DNA of 6,697 bases, from positions 1-6,697 of the forward strand of contig JAITAR010000054.1 of the NCBI GenBank assembly GCA_031284025.1, in the 5' to 3' direction. Source of the DNA: Rickettsiales bacterium. Lineage in GTDB: Bacteria; Pseudomonadota; Alphaproteobacteria; Rickettsiales; UBA1997. How positions within the stretch are numbered: the stretch's first letter is position 1; each line of letters opens with the position of its first letter. Below the pieces are notes generated by a model. That model did not search any database. It was not told the DNA's origin and was given only the letters and a program-made list of their open reading frames with translations. This document shows, one piece after another, positions 1 to 6,588 of the stretch. A program made the position numbers and the translations under genes.

Positions 1-997
1 CTTCACCTTTGTATATGGTTATGATGTTATCAGGTCCTTCTCTATTGCCACTGAAATCATCAAAGATATCAATGCTACCATCATGGGCAGTTAAATTCAG
101 TTGGGAGTATCTTGTCATGTAGATAGCATTATGTCCACCATCTTCTGATGTGTTTCCTCTGAATTCCGTCGGCACCAGTGGATTTCTTTGTATTATAGTA
201 ATGATGGCTAGTTCATTTTCTGAGCCATACATATCTATGGCTCCACTGTCTGCTTTCTTTGTAGTATTTTCGATCAGAAGAAGGCCATTGTTAAATTCTA
301 TAGATGAGCCGTCAGAGGCAAAAATAGCTCCGCCATATCTTGCTCTGTTGTTTTCAAAGATTGCTAGTCCTCCAAAGGTTAATGATGAATATACGACGGA
401 GATAGCTCCACCACCGTTCATGATCCCGATAGTTTTGTTTCCGTCGAAGGTGGTTTTTCCCGTGAAATTTAGGCTATTTCTGTTGTCGTTGTCGGTTCCC
501 TGGGAGCAGATAGCTCCTCCGCCGCCTGCAGTCTGACTGTTGCTGAAGGTAATATTTTCTAGGATGACTTTAGTTCCCTTTCTGAGGTTAATGGCTCCGC
601 CACCTGCCATTGGATTAGGGATAAGATTTTGTTTTTCACTATTATAGATGGATTCTCGCTCATTGTCATGGCCCCCATCTAAATGTAGATTTTTCAGTGA
701 AATATTTTTCTGATCTTCTCCTATGGTAAAAAATCTATGCTGTCCAACTTCATCTAATTTTACTTCCCCCCCCCCCGGTCCGGAGATAGTCAGATTACCA
801 CGCTCAATAATTATCGCATCGTTAAAAGTTATGTCTTGCTTTACATTTATTATATTTTCTTCCCCAACTGCGATGGCATTGGATAGTCCATAAAAATCAC
901 TCACATCCTTTGCTCTAGCTATTTCTCCGGTGCCAAGAATGGCTACCACTGCCAGACTAGAGCGAAAAACAAAATTTGCCAGCTTAGTTATAGTCAT
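1..997 (-). CDS. Pmp-like polymorphic outer-membrane/adhesin protein, 5' part (runs off left edge), with in-frame poly-G tract
   Basis: I translated this strand by hand from the ATG at 997-995: 332 codons with no stop, continuing past base 1, so this is the N-terminal part of a larger protein. Residues 1-29 form a signal peptide (basic start, hydrophobic core, A-R-A before a likely cut after Ala29). A run of 11 G encodes P-G-G-G-E at residues 74-78. From about residue 132 come repeats typical of chlamydial Pmp proteins: GGAI at 133, 160, 196 and 222, with weaker copies at 252 and 287, and FxxN at 184 (FDGN), 214 (FENN), 279 (FRGN) and 315 (FSGN). Such repeats fold as a right-handed beta-helix passenger, normally followed by an autotransporter barrel, which would lie outside the window. 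A purine-rich AGAAGAAGG directly precedes the ATG. The likely role is surface adhesion or antigenic variation, by family analogy. It is a close paralogue of the gene starting at 6589. The motif match is strong; membership of the Pmp family proper is inferred. Confidence 0.85.
   Translation of the reverse strand, partial: MTITKLANFVFRSSLAVVAILGTGEIARAKDVSDFYGLSNAIAVGEENIINVKQDITFNDAIIIERGNLTISGPGGGEVKLDEVGQHRFFTIGEDQKNISLKNLHLDGGHDNERESIYNSEKQNLIPNPMAGGGAINLRKGTKVILENITFSNSQTAGGGGAICSQGTDNDNRNSLNFTGKTTFDGNKTIGIMNGGGAISVVYSSLTFGGLAIFENNRARYGGAIFASDGSSIEFNNGLLLIENTTKKADSGAIDMYGSENELAIITIIQRNPLVPTEFRGNTSEDGGHNAIYMTRYSQLNLTAHDGSIDIFDDFSGNREGPDNIITIYKGE
766..776. repeat. Homopolymer tract of 11 C (11 G on the coding strand)
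   Basis: This uninterrupted tract lies inside the left Pmp-like gene. At the length shown the frame is open. With 10 G the next codons read GGG-AAG-TAA and translation stops after 78 residues. With 12 G the frame reaches TGA after 82 residues. The position, soon after the signal peptide, is typical of contingency tracts that switch genes by slipped-strand mispairing. Chlamydial pmp genes are known to carry comparable poly-G tracts. Confidence 0.9.
883..988. repeat. Left arm of a 106-base inverted repeat (5' end of the left Pmp-like gene)
   Basis: The reverse complement of this stretch matches 6592-6697 with 14 mismatches in 106 gap-free positions. The inner 43 bases (883-925) are identical to 6655-6697. 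The repeat covers the signal peptide and the first mature residues. It may extend beyond what can be seen, because the right arm is cut by the window edge. Confidence 0.9.
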
Positions 998-1269
998 CCT
1001 TCTTCTAAAAAATTAAAAACTATGGGCAGAGGATAATATGCTTTTTTGTAATTGCAATGGCCAAGGGGAAAAAATTAGAACCATCTCAGTTGCTATGTTA
1101 GATTGTATGACTAAAAACATTCCCTTGGATTTTTGCTAATTTTTATTCAATTGATAATATCCTGGCATGTGTATTTGAAAGAGCGGCACCAATAGCAGAT
1201 ATGTATTGAGAACATTTCTCAATTGACAATGCAAATTATTACTACTAACCTCAGGAGAAATTTCTTTCC
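998..1269. promoter_or_regulatory. Divergent intergenic region between the left Pmp-like gene and pgpA
   Basis: These 272 bases separate two genes pointing away from each other, so both should have promoters here. On the minus strand TATTAT (1038-1033) is a fair -10 element about 35 bases before the Pmp-like start, but I see no convincing -35 for it. On the plus strand TTGACA (1223-1228) is a perfect -35, but no good -10 lies at normal spacing; GATAAT (1153-1158) is an alternative -10. AGGAGAAA (1253-1260) is the likely ribosome site of pgpA. No gene or RNA was recognised here. Confidence 0.45.
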
Positions 1270-1830
1270 ATGAAAATGCTCAGATTAAAAACTATGGAGT
1301 TCATCGTCACTTTCTTTGGCGTCGGGAATGTTAGGTCTTCCCTAGATACGGTTGGAAGCATTGCTAGCCTGCCTCTGTGGATCTTGCTGACATATGCCAG
1401 TAGAAATTTTCGGCTAGCCGTCACACTGCTAATTGTAGCTAGTTTTTTAGTTCTACTATTTTTCGTAGCGCTATTCTCTGTGAATATCTATGTTACCGAA
1501 AATAAATTGAATAATCCGGAGGAGGTGGTAATTGATGAGGTTCTGGGACAACTGCTGAGTTTTGCTATTACTATGTTTTTCATTAGAGTAAATAGTAATG
1601 GTTTTCTCAGGATTCTGGTTGAAGAACACCCTCACACGATGATGGCATTTAGTTTTCTGACGCCAATAGTTCTTTTTAGAGTATACAACATATGGAGGCC
1701 GGGATTGGTGAATTTGGTCAACTCTAGAATGAAAAATGCTTTGGGAATTATGCTGGACGACGTTGTAGCTGGAATTTTTGCAGGACTAACAAATGTACTG
1801 CTAATTATTATTTTTTTACTAATGCTCTAG
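1270..1830 (+). CDS. pgpA: Phosphatidylglycerophosphatase A (PgpA-like)
   Basis: A 186-residue integral membrane protein with about four hydrophobic segments. PgpA removes the phosphate from phosphatidylglycerophosphate to give phosphatidylglycerol at the inner membrane. Family landmarks in order: a TVGSIASLPLW stretch at 27-37 matching the usual PGTxGSL..P.W; the acidic IDEVLGQ motif at 88-94; FRVYNIWRP at 136-144, matching FRxxDxxKP; and GIMLDDVVAG near 159-168, matching MxDDxxAG. Two landmarks deviate: the SPxxPGT loop reads RSSLDT, and the usual Asp and Lys of FRxxDxxKP are Asn140 and Arg143. The acidic motifs expected to bind metal are intact. The ATG at 1270 is chosen because AGGAGAAA ends 9 bases before it; Met3 and Met9 are less well placed. 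rpiB follows after 14 bases, so the two are probably co-transcribed. The length is slightly above the usual 155-180. Confidence 0.85.
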   Translation: MKMLRLKTMEFIVTFFGVGNVRSSLDTVGSIASLPLWILLTYASRNFRLAVTLLIVASFLVLLFFVALFSVNIYVTENKLNNPEEVVIDEVLGQLLSFAITMFFIRVNSNGFLRILVEEHPHTMMAFSFLTPIVLFRVYNIWRPGLVNLVNSRMKNALGIMLDDVVAGIFAGLTNVLLIIIFLLML

Positions 1831-1844
1831 GTAAATAGACAGTC

Positions 1845-2285
1845 ATGACGATAGAAAATATAATTATAGCTAGCGATAGGGCGGGGTTTGAGCTAAAGAG
1901 TTTTTTAATGGAAAAAATGCGGACTAGCAAAGACTATCATTTTGTAGACTTTGGCACCGACGGTGACGAAGCTGTGGACTATCCAGACTACGCTAGAAAG
2001 GTTGCAATGGCCATTTTGGCGGGAGAAGCAAACTATGGCATATTGATATGTGGAACGGGAATAGGCATGTCTATGGCGGCAAATAGATTCAGAGGAATAA
2101 GGGCTGGACTCTGTCACGGTAGTCTGGAGGCCAGGTTAACGAGGGAACACAACGATGCCAATATTCTTTGCCTCGGTGCGAGGATTATAGGGAATGAATG
2201 TGCCCTTGAAAATGTAAATGTGTTTCTCTCTACTAAATTTTCTGGAGGTCGGCACAGCGATAGAATTAGGAAACTGGACCTATAG
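1845..2285 (+). CDS. rpiB: Ribose-5-phosphate isomerase B
   Basis: A 146-residue soluble enzyme, the normal length for RpiB of the RpiB/LacAB family. It interconverts ribose 5-phosphate and ribulose 5-phosphate in the non-oxidative pentose phosphate pathway, supplying ribose for nucleotides. Landmarks: ASDRAGFELK near residues 9-18; a DYPDYA stretch near 46-51; GILICGTGIGMS at about 65-76, carrying the Cys that acts as catalytic base in this family; REHNDANIL near 100, with the conserved His; and GGRHSDRI near the C-terminus, which contributes phosphate-binding residues. The usual DHAG at the N-terminus is DRAG here, replacing a His normally found in the substrate pocket. The ATG at 1845 lies 14 bases after the pgpA stop. 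Its ribosome site is weak (AGG overlapping that stop), which suggests translation depends on pgpA. feoB converges from the other side, 85 bases away. Confidence 0.93.
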   Translation: MTIENIIIASDRAGFELKSFLMEKMRTSKDYHFVDFGTDGDEAVDYPDYARKVAMAILAGEANYGILICGTGIGMSMAANRFRGIRAGLCHGSLEARLTREHNDANILCLGARIIGNECALENVNVFLSTKFSGGRHSDRIRKLDL

Positions 2286-2370
2286 TACTTTTAGATGCTA
2301 TTCAGCTTTTTTCTCGGTGAACACGTTACTCCTCAGGCTGATTAGGGTCAAAGTGTAGTTTTGGCACAGT

Positions 2371-4458
2371 TCAAATGAACAATTTTCCCAGCTGATAGAA
2401 TAGAGAAGAGGTGATGACTGACAGAGAAATTGTGTACAGCACCATAAATGTGGTCCAACCCCAGGATTTGGTCTCCCTTCGAAAGGCAGCAATGGCACCT
2501 AGGCACGGCGAGTAGAGCAATATTGTCAACATAAAGGAAAAGGCAGACAACGGCGTAAAGTATTGTTGCAGTGCTTCGCTAAGATTATCACCCGAAGCAG
2601 ACAGAAGTGTGGCAAATGAACTAATTATGATTTCTTTGGCTATGAGACCAAAGGTAAGTGCCACTACTGCCTGCCAAAAGTTATAGCCGGTGTAACTGAA
2701 TAGAAATTTAAGTTTATTGCCTATTATGCCAAGAAAACTAAATTCAGAGGCGTATTCTACATTAAATGGTACGCTGCTCAGGCCCCAAATTATAAAAATA
2801 CCTGCCATGATGTATGTGCTGGCATCCTTTAGAAATTCCATAGCCTTTCTCAGAGCAAATTTTGCAACGTTTGTGAATCTCGGCAGATGATAGGCAGGTA
2901 ATTCTGCCATCAGCGATGATTGCTGGCTGATTATAATGGTTTTGCTCATAATCTTCGCTGTCACCGCAGCTAGAAGAATACCTATGATATAGAGCAGGAA
3001 TATAATGGCTGCTGGATTTTTCGGAAAAAATACTGAAGCGAATAGCATAAAAATTGGTAATTTTGCTGAACAGCTCATAAACGGCACCAGCAGCATGGTG
3101 AGTATTCTATCACGCCTCTGATCCAAAATTCTGGTACTCATGATAGCTGGAACACTGCAGCCAAAACCCATCAACAGTGAAATAAAACTTTTGCCCTGCA
3201 GCCCGATGGAAACCATTACTCTGTCCATGAGAAACATTCCCCGGGAAAGATAGCCAGTATCCTCTAAAAATCCAAGAAAGAAAAATAGTAGAAAAATATT
3301 CGGGAAAAACATAACCACACTACCCACGCCGTTGACTACGCCGTCTATCAGCAGCGACAGCAGGTTTGGCGAGACATTTTTGATTTTCAGAAAATTGCTA
3401 AGGCCAGCCGATGTTCTCTCCAGAAGAAATTGGGTCACATTTACCATCGGTTTTCCGAGTTTAAAGACAAAGTTAAACATCAAAAACATCACCGATAGAA
3501 AAATTGGAATCCCCAAAGCCCTGTTGAGCATTATTTTGTCAATTTTCTCCGTGGCGGTAACATTCCTAGTCATCTTCTCCGTGGCTTTTTGGACTATGTC
3601 GTGAGCAAAATTCCATCGATCTTCTATCAACATAGTGTGCAGCGTCGCATTATATTTTGTTTCTAGCATAGAATTTGTTTTGGCCAGTATATTCTCTATG
3701 TCATTGCCATTGTCTATGATGCCATAGTACCAGTCCGAATCGCCCTCCAGTAATTTTATGGCAATACTATTTTTCAGACTTTCTAAAGATTCGGGATACC
3801 CCCACAGTTCTTCGCCGCCGCAAAATCTAAGAGTGTTGGATATTCTCAATTTTTCTATGGCCCTAATCCCTTTTTCCGGTAAAATTCCCCCGATGGTTTC
3901 CACCGTACTTTTCAATGGATTCCGGAAGTAGCTGCTTTCCTTCGTTGGTCTTTTGCCGGTAATTTCACTCAGTAGAGTATTTTTTATTTTTTCTATGTCC
4001 ACTGCCCTATTCGCCACCGTTCTAATAATCGGGCATCCCAGGGTATCGGCAAGCTTTTCATCGTCTATAGAAATTCCTTCGGCCGTTGCAACGTCATTCA
4101 TATTTAGAATTACCAGAGTCCTTTGCCCTAGTTCCGCCAATTGGCTGTATAGATATAGACTTCTCTCAAGTCTCGATGAGTCCAAAACAACGATAGTCGC
4201 AGCTAAATGATTTTCTCTAATAAACCTAGCTGCAATCGTTTCCTCTTCAGACTTTGTCCTGAGTGAGTAGAGTCCAGGTAGGTCCACCAGCGTCAGCTTT
4301 AAATTTTCATTTTCAAAAATTATCCCACTTTTAATTTCGATGGTAACTCCAGCCCAATTGCCAACCTTCTGATTTTGATTAGTTAGGGCATTAAATATAG
4401 AAGTTTTTCCGGTGTTCGGATTGCCGACAATGGCTACTACACAGTCAATTCTAGCCAT
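2371..4458 (-). CDS. feoB: Ferrous iron transport protein B (FeoB), GTPase-permease
   Basis: A 695-residue inner-membrane Fe(II) importer. The cytoplasmic N-terminal G domain has G1 GNPNTGKTS at 12-20, switch I with NWAGVT at 34-39, G3 DLPG at 59-62 and G4 NMND at 119-122. A helical spacer follows to about residue 310. The membrane part shows the first Gate signature LEDTGYLSRGMFLMDR, then GFGCSVPAIMSTR near residue 430 with its conserved Cys, a PFMSCSAKLP motif, AKEIII near 607 and a C-terminal SPCLGAIAAFRRET. The usual GCNVPA has Ser in place of Asn. It ends soon after the last membrane helix, without a long cytoplasmic tail, so it is slightly shorter than the 700-770 common in the family. 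The ATG at 4458-4456 overlaps the end of feoA by 8 bases and has AGGA six bases upstream (4468-4465), indicating translational coupling. No clear terminator follows. Confidence 0.97.
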   Translation of the reverse strand: MARIDCVVAIVGNPNTGKTSIFNALTNQNQKVGNWAGVTIEIKSGIIFENENLKLTLVDLPGLYSLRTKSEEETIAARFIRENHLAATIVVLDSSRLERSLYLYSQLAELGQRTLVILNMNDVATAEGISIDDEKLADTLGCPIIRTVANRAVDIEKIKNTLLSEITGKRPTKESSYFRNPLKSTVETIGGILPEKGIRAIEKLRISNTLRFCGGEELWGYPESLESLKNSIAIKLLEGDSDWYYGIIDNGNDIENILAKTNSMLETKYNATLHTMLIEDRWNFAHDIVQKATEKMTRNVTATEKIDKIMLNRALGIPIFLSVMFLMFNFVFKLGKPMVNVTQFLLERTSAGLSNFLKIKNVSPNLLSLLIDGVVNGVGSVVMFFPNIFLLFFFLGFLEDTGYLSRGMFLMDRVMVSIGLQGKSFISLLMGFGCSVPAIMSTRILDQRRDRILTMLLVPFMSCSAKLPIFMLFASVFFPKNPAAIIFLLYIIGILLAAVTAKIMSKTIIISQQSSLMAELPAYHLPRFTNVAKFALRKAMEFLKDASTYIMAGIFIIWGLSSVPFNVEYASEFSFLGIIGNKLKFLFSYTGYNFWQAVVALTFGLIAKEIIISSFATLLSASGDNLSEALQQYFTPLSAFSFMLTILLYSPCLGAIAAFRRETKSWGWTTFMVLYTISLSVITSSLFYQLGKLFI

Positions 4459-4771
4459 TTGTTATCCTATTCACCAAAATATTTTCGGCTTCAGCAACTC
4501 TCAGTATTAGTTCATAGCCTCTAACCCCTATGGACAAAGGGTCACCCAGAGGAGATTTTTTCGTTACTTTTATTATTTCACGATTCGTTAGTCCCATTTC
4601 CATGATTTTGAGTTTGGTGTCCTCCTCCGCAATAATATCAACCACCACACCCTCATCTCCTACAGCCAACGTACTTAATTTGACCAAATTTTTGCGGCAA
4701 AAACCCAACTGGTCACAATTCCCACTACATCCCACAAGATATATAGTATAATTAATACATGTAGGAAGCAT
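4451..4771 (-). CDS. feoA: Ferrous iron transport protein A (FeoA), with Cys-rich N-terminal extension
   Basis: A small SH3-like cytoplasmic protein thought to support or regulate FeoB. The FeoA domain runs from about residue 31 to the end: a LSTLAVGDEGVV start, then KIMEMGLTNREIIKV, SPLGDPLSIGVRGYELILR and a short tail. The ATG at 4771-4769 gives 106 residues, against about 75-85 for most FeoA. The extra N-terminal 30 residues hold Cys5 and a C-x3-C-x5-C cluster (C15, C19, C25), which might bind metal. The frame stays open further upstream to a TTG at 4900, but that extension looks unlike FeoA. No good ribosome site precedes 4771, so the start is uncertain; GTG at 4735 or TTG at 4687 are possible. 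It overlaps feoB by 8 bases and is first in the feoAB operon. Confidence 0.85.
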   Translation of the reverse strand: MLPTCINYTIYLVGCSGNCDQLGFCRKNLVKLSTLAVGDEGVVVDIIAEEDTKLKIMEMGLTNREIIKVTKKSPLGDPLSIGVRGYELILRVAEAENILVNRITNG

Positions 4772-5088
4772 AGAATTACCCAATATAAATTTCAATCGCT
4801 GGATTTGCACAGCTGTTCTCAGGTTTTTTATTTTCAGTTTCTGCCTACAAAAATCAGTGAGAAAGAAAATGAAAAATGACTGCCAGGAAATATTGAACAA
4901 ATACAGTAGAGAATATAGATCAAGATAATACCATCAGTTAGGCAAAGAAAATTGTTTCCATTCCAGCCGTAGATTATAGATCGGATTAGATGTCTCTGAA
5001 GTTATAATGCTTCAAAATATGTAATTTTTTCGTTGATTAATTCAAAGTTTACTACTATAAACTTTCTCCAAAGAATGGCATCGATTTT
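4772..5088. promoter_or_regulatory. Divergent intergenic region between feoA and the Mur ligase gene
   Basis: These 317 bases should hold the promoters of feoAB (minus) and of the Mur ligase (plus). On the minus strand TATAAT (4978-4973) with TTCAGA (5000-4995) at 16-base spacing is a possible feoAB promoter, which would give a leader of about 200 bases. On the plus strand there is an isolated TATAAT (5003-5008) and a better pair at 5033-5061, listed separately. No convincing Fur operator was seen, and no gene was recognised. Confidence 0.4.
5033..5061 (+). promoter_or_regulatory. Candidate sigma-70-type promoter for the Mur ligase gene
   Basis: TTGATT (5033-5038) and TATAAA (5056-5061) are separated by 17 bases, matching the -35/-10 consensus at 4 of 6 and 5 of 6 positions. 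Transcription would begin near 5068, about 20 bases before the predicted start codon. This was judged by eye, and chance matches are common in AT-rich DNA. Confidence 0.4.
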
Positions 5089-6531
5089 TTGATAGTGGAT
5101 AAATTTCATTTTTTGGGAATAAATGGCAGTGGTATAGTGGGTGTGGCGTGTCTAGCAAAGGAAAAAGGTTTTGATGTGGATGGCTGTGATTTAACTAACA
5201 AAAGTGATTATTCTAGACAGCTGTCGGATCTAAATATAGATGTTGGGGTGGGACAGTCAAGGGACCACCTGGATGGGGTAAATGTTTTGGTTGTTTCTCC
5301 AGCGATTTTTTTCAAGGACAAACATAAAACGATGGAGGAGATTATTGAAGCCAAAAGGCGAAATATTAAAATTATTAGATGGCAACAGTTTTTGGATAAG
5401 TATTTGGCAAAAGGTAAAAAATTAATTGGCGTCTGTGGTACGCATGGAAAAACCACAACAACCGCACTGGTGGCGAATTTACTGGAAAGCTGTGGGGCGG
5501 ACCCCTGTGCTATAATAGGCGGAATAAATAAACGGTGGGATAGAAACTATAGAAATGGTAGTGGGAAATACTTTGTCTGCGAATCCGATGAATATGGATA
5601 CAATTTTACCTACTATCACCCAAAATATATCCTGATAAATAACATAGAGATGGAACACCCAGAATTTTTTAGCAATTTGATCGAGTATAAGCAGAATTTT
5701 TGTAACTTTGTAAAAAACATAAGAAGAGGCGGGGCCATAGTTTTCAATGCAGATGACAGAAATGTTCTGGACGTCATTGACAGCTGTCTAGATATTTTGA
5801 AAAGAAAAAATGTGAAATTATTGTCCTATTCTATAGATAGGAACTATAGAAATGACAATGTCCATAATTACCACATTGAAATTGAAGATAATTTTTTTGT
5901 GCTAGACGGTGTAAAGTATTACCACGCCAATGGGCTGCGCAGCATCTTCAATGTAAGAAATATGTCCATGGCAGTGGTTCTCATGAAGGAACTGGGCTTT
6001 AATACTGCGCTAATATCTGAATTCTCTAAGAATTGTGACATAGCCAAGAGAAGAATGGAAAAAATATTTGACAGTGAGAAAGTCGTGCTCTACGACGACT
6101 ATGCTCATCATCACACACAGGTGCGTAGCAACCTATACGGGCTTAGGCAAAATATAGGGGAAAGAGAAAAAATAGTTGCCGTACTGGAACCTCATCTCAT
6201 ATCTAGATTTACCAACAACAGTGAAGCCTATATCGACGCTATGAGCATCGCCGACTATTCAATAATAACAAAATTTTTTAAATCACGTGAAGAACATTTG
6301 GAAGATCCGAACATGAATCTCTTTCTAAGTGGCACAGGAATATCCTACGATGCGGATTTTGATGCAGTTGCAGCTAAAATAGCATCTCTGGTAAGCACTC
6401 TTGGCTACGATAGATTACACATAGTAATTATGGGAGCGGGTTTATCCTATAAATTAAGTAAAAAAATTAAAGATTTTCTTCAAAAAGATTTCTTTTACAA
6501 AGAAAACAGATTGTGTGCCTATACAAGTTAA
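5089..6531 (+). CDS. Mur ligase family protein, MurC/Mpl type (UDP-N-acetylmuramate:amino acid or peptide ligase)
   Basis: A 480-residue cytoplasmic ATP-dependent ligase of the MurC/Mpl branch. MurC adds L-Ala to UDP-MurNAc in peptidoglycan synthesis; Mpl adds a recycled tripeptide to the same acceptor. Domain 1 has a Rossmann-like FHFLGINGSGI at 6-16. The P-loop GVCGTHGKTTTT spans 114-125, ESDE lies at 165-168 and NNIEMEHPEF near 184-193. Domain 3 has YDDYAHHH at 335-342 and LEPHLISRF at 366-374. Some motifs lean to Mpl (ESDEY, NNxE, YDDxAHH, AVLEP), others to MurC (VVSPA, TTTTALVA, the His in EPH, the length), so I give no symbol. The family's HHP is HHH here. No in-frame ATG lies between the upstream stop (5038-5040) and domain 1, so the start is TTG 5089 or GTG 5095. 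GTG 5095 gives VDKFHFLG and fits the family equally well. No strong ribosome site is visible. Confidence 0.85.
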   Translation: MIVDKFHFLGINGSGIVGVACLAKEKGFDVDGCDLTNKSDYSRQLSDLNIDVGVGQSRDHLDGVNVLVVSPAIFFKDKHKTMEEIIEAKRRNIKIIRWQQFLDKYLAKGKKLIGVCGTHGKTTTTALVANLLESCGADPCAIIGGINKRWDRNYRNGSGKYFVCESDEYGYNFTYYHPKYILINNIEMEHPEFFSNLIEYKQNFCNFVKNIRRGGAIVFNADDRNVLDVIDSCLDILKRKNVKLLSYSIDRNYRNDNVHNYHIEIEDNFFVLDGVKYYHANGLRSIFNVRNMSMAVVLMKELGFNTALISEFSKNCDIAKRRMEKIFDSEKVVLYDDYAHHHTQVRSNLYGLRQNIGEREKIVAVLEPHLISRFTNNSEAYIDAMSIADYSIITKFFKSREEHLEDPNMNLFLSGTGISYDADFDAVAAKIASLVSTLGYDRLHIVIMGAGLSYKLSKKIKDFLQKDFFYKENRLCAYTS

Positions 6532-6588
6532 ATATCTTTTTAGAAATTTTTCTGTGATTCATAGAAGTGCTATATTTAAAGGACGATC

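Noticed and set aside
150..536. A 128-codon open frame on the plus strand, rich in APP tripeptides
   Set aside because: It is the complement of the GGAI-coding repeats of the minus-strand Pmp-like gene; the APP runs are the antisense of GGA/GGC codons. It has no family resemblance.
766..776. The poly-C run as a frameshift that breaks the left gene
   Set aside because: Codon-by-codon translation shows the frame is kept through the tract at its present length, with the Pmp-type repeats in the same frame as the signal peptide.
2292..2313. Possible terminator after rpiB: a small hairpin followed by a run of T
   Set aside because: The stem is only about three base pairs (GCT/AGC), too weak to call. 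No better hairpin was found between the converging rpiB and feoB ends.
2298..2498. Short minus-strand open frame overlapping the 3' end of feoB
   Set aside because: It lies in another frame over the conserved C-terminal coding region of feoB and has no recognisable features.
4772..4900. Extension of feoA upstream to a TTG at 4900
   Set aside because: The frame is open but encodes a Phe- and Lys-rich stretch unlike any FeoA, lies in the expected promoter region and lacks a ribosome site.
4923..4940. GATAATACCATC resembling half of a Fur box upstream of feoA
   Set aside because: Only the first hexamer fits the GATAAT repeat pattern, and GATAAT is common by chance in AT-rich DNA. A motif scan with a lineage-specific Fur matrix would be needed.
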